Shown: positions 40,026 to 49,955, counted from the stretch's first letter. The stretch is 64,000 nt of DNA from Kiritimatiellia bacterium (GCA_017514235.1 JAFWKK010000040.1:1-64000); one strand, 5' to 3'. Notes: generated from the sequence alone by a model not told the origin. A program made the numbers and translations.

Positions 40026-41150
40026 ATGGAAGAGAAGAAAAGGATTTTGTCGATTGATGCGTTGCGCGGCTTTGACATGATGTGGATCATCGGTGTTGGC
40101 GCGTTCTTGATCCAGGCGGGTCGGGCCTGGGGCGGACCTGTAGGTAACGCTGTGGCGGACCAGATGGAGCACGTGCCGTGGGAGGGGCTGCATCTGATTG
40201 ATCTCATCTTCCCAACGTTCCTTTTCCTCGCGGGCGCGAGTTGGCCGTTCTCTTTGGCGAGCCAGCGCGCGAAAGGCTACTCTGACCGTCAGATATTCTG
40301 GCGCATCGTCAAGCGCTTTCTCATCCTTGTCGCGTTTGGCCTGATTTACGACAACATCTTCAAGTTCGACTGGGTGAACTGCCTCTACAACTCTGTTCTC
40401 GGCCGCGTGGGCTTTGGCTGGGCGGTGGCGGCGGCCACGCTTCTGCTATGCAGACGGCTGCGCACCGTCATCTGGGTGTCGGTGGGGATATTCGCGGCAT
40501 ACTGGCTTATCGGTCTCATCGTGCCGCTCGTCGCGAACCCGCCGGGCGTCGATCCATGGATGCCGCGCGAGGTGGCGGTTACGCGACTCCTTGACAACTG
40601 GCTGTGGGCCGGCATCGCCAAGATATTCCCCGGCATCATGGAGATCAAGCCGCAGGGACTCTTCGCCGGATTCGGCTGTATCTCGTCGGCGTTCCTCGGG
40701 ATGTACGCGGGTCTCATCCTCAAGCATGACGGATGGTCGCCGGCGCGAAAGAGCGGCTTGCTGGCGCTCTTCTCGCTGGCGCTAGCGGCGGGCGGTGGCG
40801 TCGCGATGCTCACCGGCTGCCCGTGCGTGAAGCCTAGCTGGAACCCCACCTACATACTCGTAGCCGGGGCGATAGCGATGGGTTTCCTCGCACTATTCCA
40901 CTGGATCATCGACGTGAAGGGCTACACGAAGTGGTGCTTCGTGTTCCAGGTGATCGGCATGAACTCCATCACCGTGTATATGTTCCACCGTCTCTTCGAC
41001 CTGAAGTATACGTCGCGTCGCTTCCTGCTCGGCTTCGCCAACATGGTGCCGCCTGCATGGTTCGATGCCGTCATAGCGTTCGGCGTACCGATAATCTGCT
41101 GGATATTCGTGTACTACCTCTACAGGAAGAAGATCTTCCTGAGGGTTTAA
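40026..41150 (+). CDS. Membrane acyltransferase of the HGSNAT/DUF5009 type, copy 2
   Basis: 374 residues, beginning MEEKKRILSIDALRGFDMMW with the same S-x-D-x-L-R-G motif and helix layout as the gene at 37322 ('LIFPTFLFLAGASWPFSLAS', 'FQVIGMNSITVYMFHRLFDL'). Most divergence lies in loops and in the last helices, which may change the acceptor sugar. It starts with ATG instead of GTG. The first SUMF1 gene follows 26 nt downstream, so it likely leads the operon of region 4. Confidence 0.88.
   Translation: MEEKKRILSIDALRGFDMMWIIGVGAFLIQAGRAWGGPVGNAVADQMEHVPWEGLHLIDLIFPTFLFLAGASWPFSLASQRAKGYSDRQIFWRIVKRFLILVAFGLIYDNIFKFDWVNCLYNSVLGRVGFGWAVAAATLLLCRRLRTVIWVSVGIFAAYWLIGLIVPLVANPPGVDPWMPREVAVTRLLDNWLWAGIAKIFPGIMEIKPQGLFAGFGCISSAFLGMYAGLILKHDGWSPARKSGLLALFSLALAAGGGVAMLTGCPCVKPSWNPTYILVAGAIAMGFLALFHWIIDVKGYTKWCFVFQVIGMNSITVYMFHRLFDLKYTSRRFLLGFANMVPPAWFDAVIAFGVPIICWIFVYYLYRKKIFLRV
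40680..40771 (+). repeat. 92-bp segment identical to 37979-38070
   Basis: This is the partner of the identical block in the first acyltransferase gene. See that entry for the encoded residues. Confidence 0.85.
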
Positions 41151-41176
41151 GCGGGATCTAACGGAAAGGAGAAATA

Positions 41177-42754
41177 ATGAAGAAACTGATTACGACGGTG
41201 CTGGTTGCCGCGACAGGGTCGGCTCTCCAGGCTGCTCTGCCGACCGTGTCCAACGTAACGCTGTCGCAGAACCCTGACACGAGGCTCGTGACAATCACCT
41301 ACACGCTGACTGGCGACACGCCGGCGATTGTGACGGCGGACATTTGCACCAACGGAGTCTCCGTCGGGGCGGTGGGCGCGGTCTCGGGTGACATCAACAA
41401 GATGATCACGCCTACCGGCGGTACATATACGGCCTACTGGCAGCCTCGTGTCGATCTGCCGGGTATCGAGTTGGATGCCAATACCGTGAATGCTAAATTT
41501 ACGGTATGGGATCGCGCCTCGCCGCCGGACTACATGGCGGTGGACCTCACGGTGACCAATTCGCGCACGTTCTATCCGAGCGCAGATATGGTGCCGGGCG
41601 GCGTCACGAACCGCCTTTACAAGACGGACATCCTGCTCATGCGCAAGATTCCGGCGGCGGGAGCGGAGTTCATCATGGGCACGCCGGTGAACAAGAACGG
41701 TGCCGGGCGCACTGAATTGGGACGTACGACTCAGGAACTGACGCCCCATGCGGTGCTGCTCACCAACAACTACTACATCGGGGTGTACACGCTCACCATT
41801 GCGCAATACCGTCACGTAATCCAAGGCCTGCCCTACTATTGCCCCTTCACGAACAACAACCTTCCCGCCGGGGCGGATGTCGAAGCCCTGCCGCTTGGGA
41901 ACTTCCAGTACTACCAGTGGCGCACGAAGAGCAAAGCGAATAGTGAACAGCCAGGGCCTGGTGACTTGACCAGCTGCACGGTACGCTGGCCTCAGAGCGG
42001 GCATGAAATCGTGACGACCAATGGTGCGTGGTTCGCGAATTTTCGAAATATCACCGGTCTTGAACTGGACTTCCCCACGGAAGCGCAGTGGGAGTTCGCC
42101 TGCCGCGCAGGTTCGCAGAATGCACTCTACACAGGTGAAGAGCTGCGCTATACAGCTGTGACCAATCTCAGCATTGCGGAGGGTGTGACCATCGGCACAA
42201 CCATCACCAACATAACAGAGAACGGGGAGACGGTGGTGACCAACATATTCAAGGTATTCAACCTCTCCACAAACCTCGAAACCATCGCCTGGTATGCGGG
42301 CAACTGGCATAAGGATCCCAACGCCCTGCGCACGCTGGACGGCAAGTTGTGTCCGCACGAGGTGGGGCTGCTCCAGCCGAACGCTTTCGGTCTCTACGAC
42401 ATGCAGGGCAATGTGTGGGAACCGTGTCTCGATGCAATGAGCAACACGGCTGGCAACGAATCCAACGGCGCCGAGGAGATTGAGCCGGTTGGGGCCTACA
42501 AGCCGACGAACTGTGATGCGCGGCATCTCATCCGCGGCGGTTGCTTCGGTGATGCGGCGTGGGGTGTGCGCATCGGGCGGAGGCTCAGCATCAACAACAG
42601 CACCACCGCCGCATCGACAAACCTCGATCAGGCTCTTGACGGCGCTGTCAACGCTTCTGCGAATACCGGCGTGCGGTTCGCCTGCCCGGCGGTGATACCC
42701 ATTGCGGTCGAAGGGGAAGTGGAAACGATACCGACGGAAGGAGGCAACGAATGA
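41177..42754 (+). CDS. Secreted SUMF1/FGE-fold protein 1
   Basis: 525 residues with a signal peptide (MKKLITTVLVAATGSALQAA). Residues 20-115 form a beta-sandwich ('NPDTRLVTITYTLTGDTP'). A formylglycine-generating-enzyme-type domain follows: 'NNYYIGVYTLTIAQYRHVIQ', 'LDFPTEAQWEFACRAGSQNA', 'NAFGLYDMQGNVWEPCLDAM' and 'RHLIRGGCFGDAAWGVRIGR'. The paired cysteines of true FGE are not seen, so sulfatase activation is unlikely; sugar or peptide binding or an EgtB-like reaction is possible. It is the first of three tandem paralogues, with AAAGGAG upstream. Confidence 0.85.
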   Translation: MKKLITTVLVAATGSALQAALPTVSNVTLSQNPDTRLVTITYTLTGDTPAIVTADICTNGVSVGAVGAVSGDINKMITPTGGTYTAYWQPRVDLPGIELDANTVNAKFTVWDRASPPDYMAVDLTVTNSRTFYPSADMVPGGVTNRLYKTDILLMRKIPAAGAEFIMGTPVNKNGAGRTELGRTTQELTPHAVLLTNNYYIGVYTLTIAQYRHVIQGLPYYCPFTNNNLPAGADVEALPLGNFQYYQWRTKSKANSEQPGPGDLTSCTVRWPQSGHEIVTTNGAWFANFRNITGLELDFPTEAQWEFACRAGSQNALYTGEELRYTAVTNLSIAEGVTIGTTITNITENGETVVTNIFKVFNLSTNLETIAWYAGNWHKDPNALRTLDGKLCPHEVGLLQPNAFGLYDMQGNVWEPCLDAMSNTAGNESNGAEEIEPVGAYKPTNCDARHLIRGGCFGDAAWGVRIGRRLSINNSTTAASTNLDQALDGAVNASANTGVRFACPAVIPIAVEGEVETIPTEGGNE

Positions 42755-44130
42755 AGATGAACCTGATTCTGCTGGCGGCGGTTGCGATGAGCGTGACCAT
42801 TCCGGTGTTTGCCACGCCGGAGATTGTGAACATGAATCTTGTGCGCGATCCGAACACGCATCTCGTGACGATCAGCTACGATCTGTCGGAGGACGCCATC
42901 GTGACGGCTCAGGTGTTCACCAACGGCGTGGCTTTGCCGCATGCTGCCTATGGTAACATGGGCGGCAAGGTGCACCGCACGGTGAAGCAGGGCACGGGGC
43001 ATCAGGTTTGGTGGAACCCGCCGACGCGCGAGGTGGATGCGCTCGTCGCTGGCGGCGGCGCGGAAGTGAAGCTCTCCGCCTGGGCGAAGGACAATCCGCC
43101 GGACTACCTCGCCATCGATCTGCTGGCCACAAACTGCTGGCGGTTCTATGTGACGGCGGAGGATGTGCCGCTCGGCGTGACGAATCGTCTGTACAAGTCC
43201 TCCAAGATGTTGATGCGCAAGATCTATGCGAAGGACATCACCTGGCCGGCGGGCATCTCATCCGACCGCATGGATGGTTCCCAGACCTACGGCACCAACA
43301 CCCTCCATAGGCCGCATTACGTTACGCTCACCTACAACTACTACATCGGCATCTATGAGGTCACATACAGCCAGTACCGCAACGCCTCCTGTTATTCCTA
43401 TAGTGGAACAACGTATGCTCCCGATAAAGAGACAGGCACAATCACTCTTTCAGGGCAGGTGTGTGATATCATCCCCTCAGATCAGAAACAGGCGGCCTTC
43501 TGGCCTGCCCCATGGCTCGCGCCATCGGATATGCGGGGACGCGACCCGACTTCCGCCTACTGGCCCAAGCATGGGCACAATGTGCCTGCCGCTTCAGGGC
43601 TGGGGTATTTCCGCAAGCGGACAGGGCTAAATCTCGATCTCACTACGGAGGCGGAATGGGAATACGCCTGCCGCGCCGGGGAATCGAAGAACCTGTATAC
43701 GGGCGAGCCGTTTCTTTCGGAAAATGTCGACACGTTGGCGTGGTCGGCGCACAACTGGAATCGCGACCCCGACTGTTCCTCCAACCAGTTGCATGAAGTG
43801 GGATTACTGAAGCCGAATGCATGGGGATTGTACGATATGCTTGGAAACGGTTTTGAGGTCTGTCTTGATGCGATGAACAACGACGATTCGGGTACAGATG
43901 TGGTTGATTTCTACCATGGCAATTCGGTGACGAATCCGGTGGGGCCGGCCGGTTCCGTCAGTTATCGCCGGGCACGGCGTGGCGGAGGGGTGTTTGATTC
44001 GACGACCTCCAATTACACCAAGGGCATGGCATTCAACGCTAGTCGTGCCGACAACCGTGTCAACATCTCATATACCGTTCAATATCCGGCGACAGCCTAC
44101 AGGCTTGCGCTCCCGGCGGTGATACCGTGA
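42751..44130 (+). CDS. Secreted SUMF1/FGE-fold protein 2
   Basis: 459 residues, overlapping its predecessor by 4 nt (ATGA). A signal peptide (MKMNLILLAAVAMSVTIPVF) is followed by the same N-terminal sandwich ('IVNMNLVRDPNTHLVTISYD') and SUMF1 domain ('NYYIGIYEVTYSQYRNASCY', '[20 protein letters not shown]', '[20 protein letters not shown]'). The region after 'RRARRGGG' differs sharply from both paralogues. The protein ends 'YRLALPAVIP', close to the 'CPAVIP' of protein 1. Confidence 0.85.
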   Translation: MKMNLILLAAVAMSVTIPVFATPEIVNMNLVRDPNTHLVTISYDLSEDAIVTAQVFTNGVALPHAAYGNMGGKVHRTVKQGTGHQVWWNPPTREVDALVAGGGAEVKLSAWAKDNPPDYLAIDLLATNCWRFYVTAEDVPLGVTNRLYKSSKMLMRKIYAKDITWPAGISSDRMDGSQTYGTNTLHRPHYVTLTYNYYIGIYEVTYSQYRNASCYSYSGTTYAPDKETGTITLSGQVCDIIPSDQKQAAFWPAPWLAPSDMRGRDPTSAYWPKHGHNVPAASGLGYFRKRTGLNLDLTTEAEWEYACRAGESKNLYTGEPFLSENVDTLAWSAHNWNRDPDCSSNQLHEVGLLKPNAWGLYDMLGNGFEVCLDAMNNDDSGTDVVDFYHGNSVTNPVGPAGSVSYRRARRGGGVFDSTTSNYTKGMAFNASRADNRVNISYTVQYPATAYRLALPAVIP

Positions 44131-44176
44131 TAGGGAATAGGGTAGAGAGGGAATAGTGAATAGGTAGGAGAGGAGA

Positions 44177-45532
44177 ATGAAGATGAGGAAGATTTTAGGA
44201 GTGGTTATGACGGTCGCGACAAGCGCGACACTTACGGCGGCGATGCCTACGGCGAGCAACGTGACGGTCTCGATGGCGCAAGGCAAGGCATTCGTCGATT
44301 TCACGCTGTCGGGCGGGCCGGCTGTGGTGACGGCGACGTTCCAGACTAACGGCGTTCCGCTCGATGCCGCGCTCTACCGCGACGGCATGGGCGGCGACGC
44401 GGGGAAATTGCTGTCGAATGGGGCGCACAAGATAATCTGGAGGGCCCACAATACCATGCCCGACCTGGACATCAGGGGTGCGAACCTGACGGCGGAACTG
44501 ACCGTGTGGCCACAATCCCTTCCGCCAGACTACATGGCGCTGGATCTGGCCAGGGCAAGCAACATAACCTACTACGCCTCCGCAGAGATGGTGCCGAAAG
44601 GCGTCACGAACCGGCTCAACAAGACGGACGTTCTTTTGCTGCGCCGCATCGATGCCTCTGGCGTAAGATGGCGTATGGGGCAACCGCTGGGTGAAGGCCT
44701 GAAGCTGTCTTCGGGCGCTACCGATATGCAGGCACATTGGGTGACGCTCACGAATGACTACTACATTGGCGTGTATGAAATGACGCAAAAGCAGTTTGCC
44801 AACGTCTGCGGAACGACCTTCACGGCCAATGCCTCGGGCTACCCGGATTCGGATGTCCGGCCGATGGAATCTGTTGGATACCATACCCTCCGGCCTGTTG
44901 ATGGTTCCGCTCCCGTCTGGCCGACGAATGGGCATGACATCGACCCCTCCGGTTGCCTGTATGCCTACCGCCAGTTGACGGGTGTTGAGATTGATCTGCC
45001 GACAGAAGCGCAGTGGGAGTACGCCTGCCGGGCGGGAACGACGACGAAAACCTATGCGGGCACTGATGTGGCGTCGATCGCCTGGTACAACGCCAACTGG
45101 AGGAATGATCCGATGAGCGTGAGCGAGGAGTGCGGGAACAAGAACCAGACCCATGCCGTGGGGCAACTTAAGCCGAATGCCTGGGGACTGTATGATATGC
45201 TGGGGAATGTGTCGGAATTCTGCTTGGATATCTTGGCGAATCCTGAGACGAAGACGGGTGGCGTTGCCTATGGCTATGGCCCGGCGGTAGATTGGTACAA
45301 AGGTGCGGACGCTGTGGAGCCTGTCGGGCCGATGGTCGGCCCCAACGGGGCGCAACCCAGAGTCAGCAACCGGGCCATCAGAGGCCAGAACTATGGCAGT
45401 GGCGATAGCGGCGGTACCATCCGCTGCTCCGCAAGGGGCACGTCGGGACGGTATGTCAGTTCCAACGGGATTGAAGGGAAAGGCTTCCGCGTGGCGTGTC
45501 CGGCGAAGGCCCCGGATTGGATGGTTCGGTAG
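44177..45532 (+). CDS. Secreted SUMF1/FGE-fold protein 3
   Basis: 451 residues. The signal peptide is [20 protein letters not shown] (ATG 44177; a start at 44183, MRKIL, is equally good). The sandwich reads '[20 protein letters not shown]'. The SUMF1 domain has '[20 protein letters not shown]', '[20 protein letters not shown]', '[20 protein letters not shown]' and '[20 protein letters not shown]'. The RGG of the fold is RGQ here. A gap of 46 nt separates it from protein 2. The three proteins have probably diverged to bind different ligands. Confidence 0.85.
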   Translation: MKMRKILGVVMTVATSATLTAAMPTASNVTVSMAQGKAFVDFTLSGGPAVVTATFQTNGVPLDAALYRDGMGGDAGKLLSNGAHKIIWRAHNTMPDLDIRGANLTAELTVWPQSLPPDYMALDLARASNITYYASAEMVPKGVTNRLNKTDVLLLRRIDASGVRWRMGQPLGEGLKLSSGATDMQAHWVTLTNDYYIGVYEMTQKQFANVCGTTFTANASGYPDSDVRPMESVGYHTLRPVDGSAPVWPTNGHDIDPSGCLYAYRQLTGVEIDLPTEAQWEYACRAGTTTKTYAGTDVASIAWYNANWRNDPMSVSEECGNKNQTHAVGQLKPNAWGLYDMLGNVSEFCLDILANPETKTGGVAYGYGPAVDWYKGADAVEPVGPMVGPNGAQPRVSNRAIRGQNYGSGDSGGTIRCSARGTSGRYVSSNGIEGKGFRVACPAKAPDWMVR

Positions 45533-45585
45533 TGGTTGGTGGTTAGTGATTAGCATCTAGTGGTTGGCAAAGGGAGGAGAGTGTA

Positions 45586-45879
45586 ATGAAAAAAATAATG
45601 ATTGTGTCGGTTCTTGCGATTGCGTCTGCCGTGTTCGCAGAGGACAAGGTGTGGCCGGCGAACTACTGGCAGACCGTTACCAACATGGTGACGGCGGCGA
45701 CGCCGACTGGCAATGCGACGGCGAGCCAGGCCGTAAGCATTGCGCAGGACACGTCCGTAACCGCATCGCCGGCATATTCGCAGCAACTTGAGACGCGGAT
45801 GTATCTTACGGTCGGTTCTGAGAATGCTGTCGCCGATTTCAACTCGTATGGCGTTGGGTTGACCGTAATCATACGGTAA
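45586..45879 (+). CDS. Small exported protein of unknown function
   Basis: 97 residues with a signal peptide (MKKIMIVSVLAIASAVFAED). The mature 78 residues are Thr/Ala/Ser-rich ('VTNMVTAATPTGNATASQAV') and predicted mainly beta; the end 'FNSYGVGLTVIIR' resembles a short strand pair. Family unknown. It follows the three SUMF1 genes by 53 nt and precedes the PIG-L gene by 13 nt, so it is likely co-expressed with both. Confidence 0.65.
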   Translation: MKKIMIVSVLAIASAVFAEDKVWPANYWQTVTNMVTAATPTGNATASQAVSIAQDTSVTASPAYSQQLETRMYLTVGSENAVADFNSYGVGLTVIIR

Positions 45880-45892
45880 ACAGGAAGCTGTG

Positions 45893-46858
45893 ATGAAGCG
45901 GAATGGATTTGCCATTGGCATTGTGCTGGCGGCTTTTGCCGCGACACTTGCGATCGGTGCTTTTGGCGCTGAGAACACGGGCGCCACGAAGGCGGGGCTG
46001 CGGAGCTGGGGCTCCAAGGAGATTCCGCGCGCTGAGGGCGCGCTGCGCGTGATGGCCATTGTGGCGCACCCTGACGATGCAGACTTTCGCATGGGGTGCC
46101 TTGCCGTCAAGCTTGCCCGGCAAGGTGCGCGCGTGCGCTTCGTCTCCGTCTGCAACGGCAACATGGGGCACCAGACGATGATGCCGCCGGAGCTTGCCGC
46201 GCGCCGGAAGCGCGAGGCCGAGGAGGCCGGAAAGCGGTACGGCATCGAACGCTATGATGTCCTGGACAACGACGATTGTTCGCTCATGCCGGACTATGAG
46301 CGGCGAGTGGAGATCGTGAAGATCATCCGTGAGTTCCAGCCAGACTTCATCGTGACGCACCGCACGTGCGACTACCATGCCGATCACCGTGCCGCCGGGC
46401 AGCTCGTGCAGGATGCGGGCTACCTGCTCGGCGTGCCGCATTGGGTGCCGGAGGCGCCCGTGCAACGTAAGCGTCCCGTGATCCTCTTCGCCACCGACAC
46501 CTTCACCCAGCCGCGACTGCTGCGTCCCGACGTGATGGTGGATGTGGAGCCCTATCTCGAACAGTGGTGCGAAGGCGTGAACTGCCACGTGTCCCAGGTG
46601 TACGAATGGCTGCCGTGGGATTCTGGCTATCAGGCGGAGCTGGAGAAGGTGAAGGAGTCGAAGGAGGCGCGCAACGCCTACCTTATCCGGCATTGGGCGG
46701 GGCGCAAGAAGAACGACGCGAAACGGTTCGCTTCCACATGGAAGGAGCGTTATCCGGATGTGCCTGTGCCGAAATACGTCGAGGTGTTCGAGGTGAGCGA
46801 GTACGGACGAACCCCTTCCGCTGACGATTTGGCGCGGTTTGCCGGCCTTTTGAAGTGA
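45893..46858 (+). CDS. Exported PIG-L/LmbE-family deacetylase
   Basis: 321 residues from ATG 45893 (GGA 7 nt upstream; a GTG one codon earlier is possible). After a signal peptide (MKRNGFAIGIVLAAFAATLA) comes 'VMAIVAHPDDADFRMGCLAV', the zinc-binding A-H-P-D-D motif. 'VTHRTCDYHADHRAAGQLVQ' contains the third zinc-binding His (H-x-D-H). The family removes N-acetyl groups from GlcNAc-type sugars. In this cluster it may deacetylate amino sugars, opposing the HGSNAT-like acyltransferases. Confidence 0.9.
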   Translation: MKRNGFAIGIVLAAFAATLAIGAFGAENTGATKAGLRSWGSKEIPRAEGALRVMAIVAHPDDADFRMGCLAVKLARQGARVRFVSVCNGNMGHQTMMPPELAARRKREAEEAGKRYGIERYDVLDNDDCSLMPDYERRVEIVKIIREFQPDFIVTHRTCDYHADHRAAGQLVQDAGYLLGVPHWVPEAPVQRKRPVILFATDTFTQPRLLRPDVMVDVEPYLEQWCEGVNCHVSQVYEWLPWDSGYQAELEKVKESKEARNAYLIRHWAGRKKNDAKRFASTWKERYPDVPVPKYVEVFEVSEYGRTPSADDLARFAGLLK

Positions 46859-46893
46859 AGAGCATGTCTTTAGTTACAAGAGGTATAGTCAAC

Positions 46894-48345
46894 ATGAAGA
46901 TCACAAGACGGGATTTTGTCGGTTCGGCCGCCTGTGCGGGCGTGCCGTTTTTCATCGGCTGCGGCTCGGCATGCGTTGCGTCCGCCCCCTTGCGGCGTCC
47001 GAATTCGAACGGGCGCGTGAACGTGGGCATCATCGGCTGCGGTCTGATCGCAAAGGGTACGAACGTTCCGGGATTCCTCAAGGATCCGCGTTGCCGCATA
47101 ACGGTCGCCTGCGACATGGTCAGGGAGGCGCCCGGATACTTCTACGGGGCGAAGAAAAGCAACTTTGGCGCGGAGGGGCTTGTTGTGAAGGACGATTCCG
47201 CACGCCGTGATGTGTGCGGATCGAGGATCGTCAAAACACTTGTTGACAAGCATTACGGCGATAGTTCCTGCCGCGAGGTGTTCGACTGGCGTGAGGTCAT
47301 CGCCGATCCGTCGATAGATGCGGTGTGCATCTGTACGCCCGACCACTGGCATGTGCTGATCGCCATCGCCGCCATGCGCGCCGGAAAGCACGTCTTCTGC
47401 CAAAAGCCGCTCACGCTCGGCATTTCGGAGGGCAAGGCACTCGTCAAGGTCGCGAAGGAGACTGGCGTGAAGTTCCAGGTGGGCAACCAGGGGCGGAGCT
47501 CCGCCGACAAGCGCATTGTCGAGGAGATCGCGCTGAACAAACTTCTCGGCGACCTGAAGTCAGTGACGGTGGCCATTCCCGGCGGCGACCATTGGGAAGG
47601 TCATGGGCATTCGGCCGCCCGCGCTCCCCTCCCGGGCTGGATGAGCAAGGAGGCGTGGGATCTATGGCAGGGTCCTGCTGAACATTGGGAGAACAATGCG
47701 TTCATCCCGAGCATCCATGAGCCGACGTGCTGGCGCTTCAACCGCCGCTACGGCGGCGGGATGATTCCGGATTTCGGCGCACACGAGTTTGATGTCGTCC
47801 AGCGGGGAATGGGGCTTGACCGCTCCGGTCCGGTGGCCGTGGAGAACATGAAGACGGACCTGCGTAAAGACAATGACGTGTTCACGTGGGCGGGCAAGTA
47901 CGAGTTCGATTTCGTGTATGCGAATGGCGTGCGCGTTCATGTGCGGCCGGTGGACAAGAAGGCCGGCGTGATACGCGGAGTGACGTTCCATTGCGAGAAG
48001 GGCGATATCTCCACCTGCAAGGGCGCGAAGCGTCCCAAGGGGCTTGAGAAATGGCGCGAGTCAGACCTGAAGGACGGGGACGTGAAGCTCTATGCGCCAG
48101 CGAACGGCCATTGGCACGAGGCGGATTTCATCGACGGCATAGTAGAGAACCGCGCCATCTGCTCGGATGCCGAGATCGGGCATCGTACGATCACCTGTGC
48201 GCACATTGCCAACATTTGCGAGCAGTTGCGCACGGATCGTCTGGATTGGGATCCGGTGAAGGAGACGTTCACGGGGAAGCTTGCCGCCGAGGCAAATGCA
48301 ATGGCGGAGGTGAAACACCACAACGGATGGGAGCTAAAGGCATGA
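46894..48345 (+). CDS. Tat-exported Gfo/Idh/MocA oxidoreductase
   Basis: 483 residues from ATG 46894 (MKITRRDFVGSAACAGVPFF), a twin-arginine signal; 13 upstream codons are less likely coding. The Rossmann part starts 'NVGIIGCGLIAKGTNVPGFL', and 'VCICTPDHWHVLIAIAAMRA' followed by 'GKHVFCQKPLTLGISEGKAL' is the E/Q-K-P motif of the family, with Gln replacing the usual Glu. 'YGGGMIPDFGAHEFDVVQRG' is the substrate-site region with its conserved Asp and His. Exported members with tightly bound NAD act on sugars, for example in glycoside hydrolysis through 3-keto intermediates. Its stop overlaps the DUF1080 start. Confidence 0.92.
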   Translation: MKITRRDFVGSAACAGVPFFIGCGSACVASAPLRRPNSNGRVNVGIIGCGLIAKGTNVPGFLKDPRCRITVACDMVREAPGYFYGAKKSNFGAEGLVVKDDSARRDVCGSRIVKTLVDKHYGDSSCREVFDWREVIADPSIDAVCICTPDHWHVLIAIAAMRAGKHVFCQKPLTLGISEGKALVKVAKETGVKFQVGNQGRSSADKRIVEEIALNKLLGDLKSVTVAIPGGDHWEGHGHSAARAPLPGWMSKEAWDLWQGPAEHWENNAFIPSIHEPTCWRFNRRYGGGMIPDFGAHEFDVVQRGMGLDRSGPVAVENMKTDLRKDNDVFTWAGKYEFDFVYANGVRVHVRPVDKKAGVIRGVTFHCEKGDISTCKGAKRPKGLEKWRESDLKDGDVKLYAPANGHWHEADFIDGIVENRAICSDAEIGHRTITCAHIANICEQLRTDRLDWDPVKETFTGKLAAEANAMAEVKHHNGWELKA

Positions 48346-49955
48346 GAGAATGGCGTGCTGTTGCAGTGGCGGTGGCGATTGCGGCTCATGCGGTCGCCGG
48401 GACGGCGAAATGTGATGCCGACGGCTTTGCGACGTTTGACGGCACTCTCCCGCAGAATTCGCCGGGCGAATATTTCATCATCCGCTACGAGCATCCCGCC
48501 GGGGTGTATACGAACGGATGGATGAAAGGGTTGCCGCGCTGGGTGTTCACAGAGGTGCGGCAGCTGAAGGAAGGCTCCACGGTGCTTACGGATGGTGTCC
48601 TGTCGAAGTCGAAGAAGCGGGTAGAGCCGCGTAATTGGGTGAAATGGCTTAAGCCCGGTGCGCGCAAGGTACGCGTCAAGTTCGTGGGGGCGGACTATGC
48701 GCTTGCCTCAGACGGGCGCGAATCAGCGCCGGAAGGTTTCGTGGAGCTGTTCAACGGCCACGATCTGACAGGATGGAAGGGTGCGACAAAGGAGGGTGGC
48801 TTCAACAGCCCGGGCGTTCGGCGCGCGGCCCTGCCGGAGAAGATGAAGGAGATGCAGGCGAAGGCGGATGTATCCATGCGCGAACATTGGCATGTGCGGG
48901 ATGGCGTGCTGTTTTTCGATGGTCTTCCAGGTGGCTACTCGCTCGCGACGGCGAAGGACTACGGCAATTTCGAGTTCCATGCTGACTGGAGATTGTTGCG
49001 TACCTATGGTGATTCGGGGTTCTATCTGCGGGGGTTGGCGCAGGTTCAGATTTGGGATCCGAACACATGGGGTGGTCTCGGTTCCGGTGGCCTCTACAAC
49101 AACACGCGGGCATTTTCAAGTGCCATGTCGCGACAGGATCGTCCGATCGGAGACTGGAACCGTTGCCGGATCAAGATGGTCGGCAACCGCGTTACGGTAT
49201 GGCTCAACGGCGTGAAGGTTGTCGATGACGTGAAATACGAGTACTCGAAACGGCCCGATTGCCCGATTCCGCTCATTGACCGCATCGAGTTGCAGTGTCA
49301 TGGCGATCCTATAGAGTTCCGCAACATTTTTATCCGGGAACTGCCAGAGGCGTTGGCGGACATTCCCGATCCGGCCAAGGCTGAACGGGGCGCGAAGGTT
49401 GACCTTCTTGCGGGTGGGATGGACGGATGGGAGGCCGCAGATCCCAAGGCGCGGATGGGGTGGGCCATGAAGGATGGCGTGCTGACGAATGACACGGGAA
49501 TTGACCCGGACAAGACTGTTCGTGGCGGTGCAGGCACTACGCACCTTGTGACGAAGCGTGCGGATTTCTTCGATTTTGACCTCTCCTACGATGTGCTCGT
49601 GCCGAAGAACTGCAATTCCGGCGTGTACTTGAGAGGGCGCTATGAGATCCAGGTGAGGGATTCCTGCGGACGTAAGCCTGACGGGCACACGATGGGTGCG
49701 CTCTACAGTCTGATCGTGCCTTCCGTCGCGGCGGAGAAGCCGGCCGGAGAATGGCAGCATGTGGATGTCACGCTTTACAGGCGGCATCTTACCGTGACGC
49801 TGAACGGCGTGAAGATCATCGACAACAAGCCGATTGCTGGGGTGACCCCGGGCGCATTGGATCCTGACGAGACGGTTCCTGGTCCGATTCTGCTTCAGGG
49901 CGACCACTCGAATGCCTCCTTCCGCAATATGGTGCTCACGCCCATACTTAAATAG
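48342..49955 (+). CDS. Two-domain DUF1080 (3-keto-disaccharide hydrolase-like) protein
   Basis: 537 residues from ATG 48342, overlapping the previous stop (ATGA). A signal peptide (MREWRAVAVAVAIAAHAVAG) and an approximately 100-residue N-terminal domain precede two concanavalin-like DUF1080 domains: the first starts near residue 130 ('GFVELFNGHDLTGWKGATKE', 'GDSGFYLRGLAQVQIWDPNT'), the second near 350 ('DLLAGGMDGWEAADPKARMG', 'NSGVYLRGRYEIQVRDSCG'). Known DUF1080 enzymes hydrolyse 3-keto-glycosides produced by Gfo/Idh/MocA dehydrogenases, which fits the coupled gene. The two domains may differ in activity. Confidence 0.88.
   Translation: MREWRAVAVAVAIAAHAVAGTAKCDADGFATFDGTLPQNSPGEYFIIRYEHPAGVYTNGWMKGLPRWVFTEVRQLKEGSTVLTDGVLSKSKKRVEPRNWVKWLKPGARKVRVKFVGADYALASDGRESAPEGFVELFNGHDLTGWKGATKEGGFNSPGVRRAALPEKMKEMQAKADVSMREHWHVRDGVLFFDGLPGGYSLATAKDYGNFEFHADWRLLRTYGDSGFYLRGLAQVQIWDPNTWGGLGSGGLYNNTRAFSSAMSRQDRPIGDWNRCRIKMVGNRVTVWLNGVKVVDDVKYEYSKRPDCPIPLIDRIELQCHGDPIEFRNIFIRELPEALADIPDPAKAERGAKVDLLAGGMDGWEAADPKARMGWAMKDGVLTNDTGIDPDKTVRGGAGTTHLVTKRADFFDFDLSYDVLVPKNCNSGVYLRGRYEIQVRDSCGRKPDGHTMGALYSLIVPSVAAEKPAGEWQHVDVTLYRRHLTVTLNGVKIIDNKPIAGVTPGALDPDETVPGPILLQGDHSNASFRNMVLTPILK

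Noticed and set aside
41177-45532. Active formylglycine-generating enzymes for sulfatases
   Set aside because: No sulfatase gene is present, and the catalytic cysteine pair of FGE is not seen in any of the three proteins.
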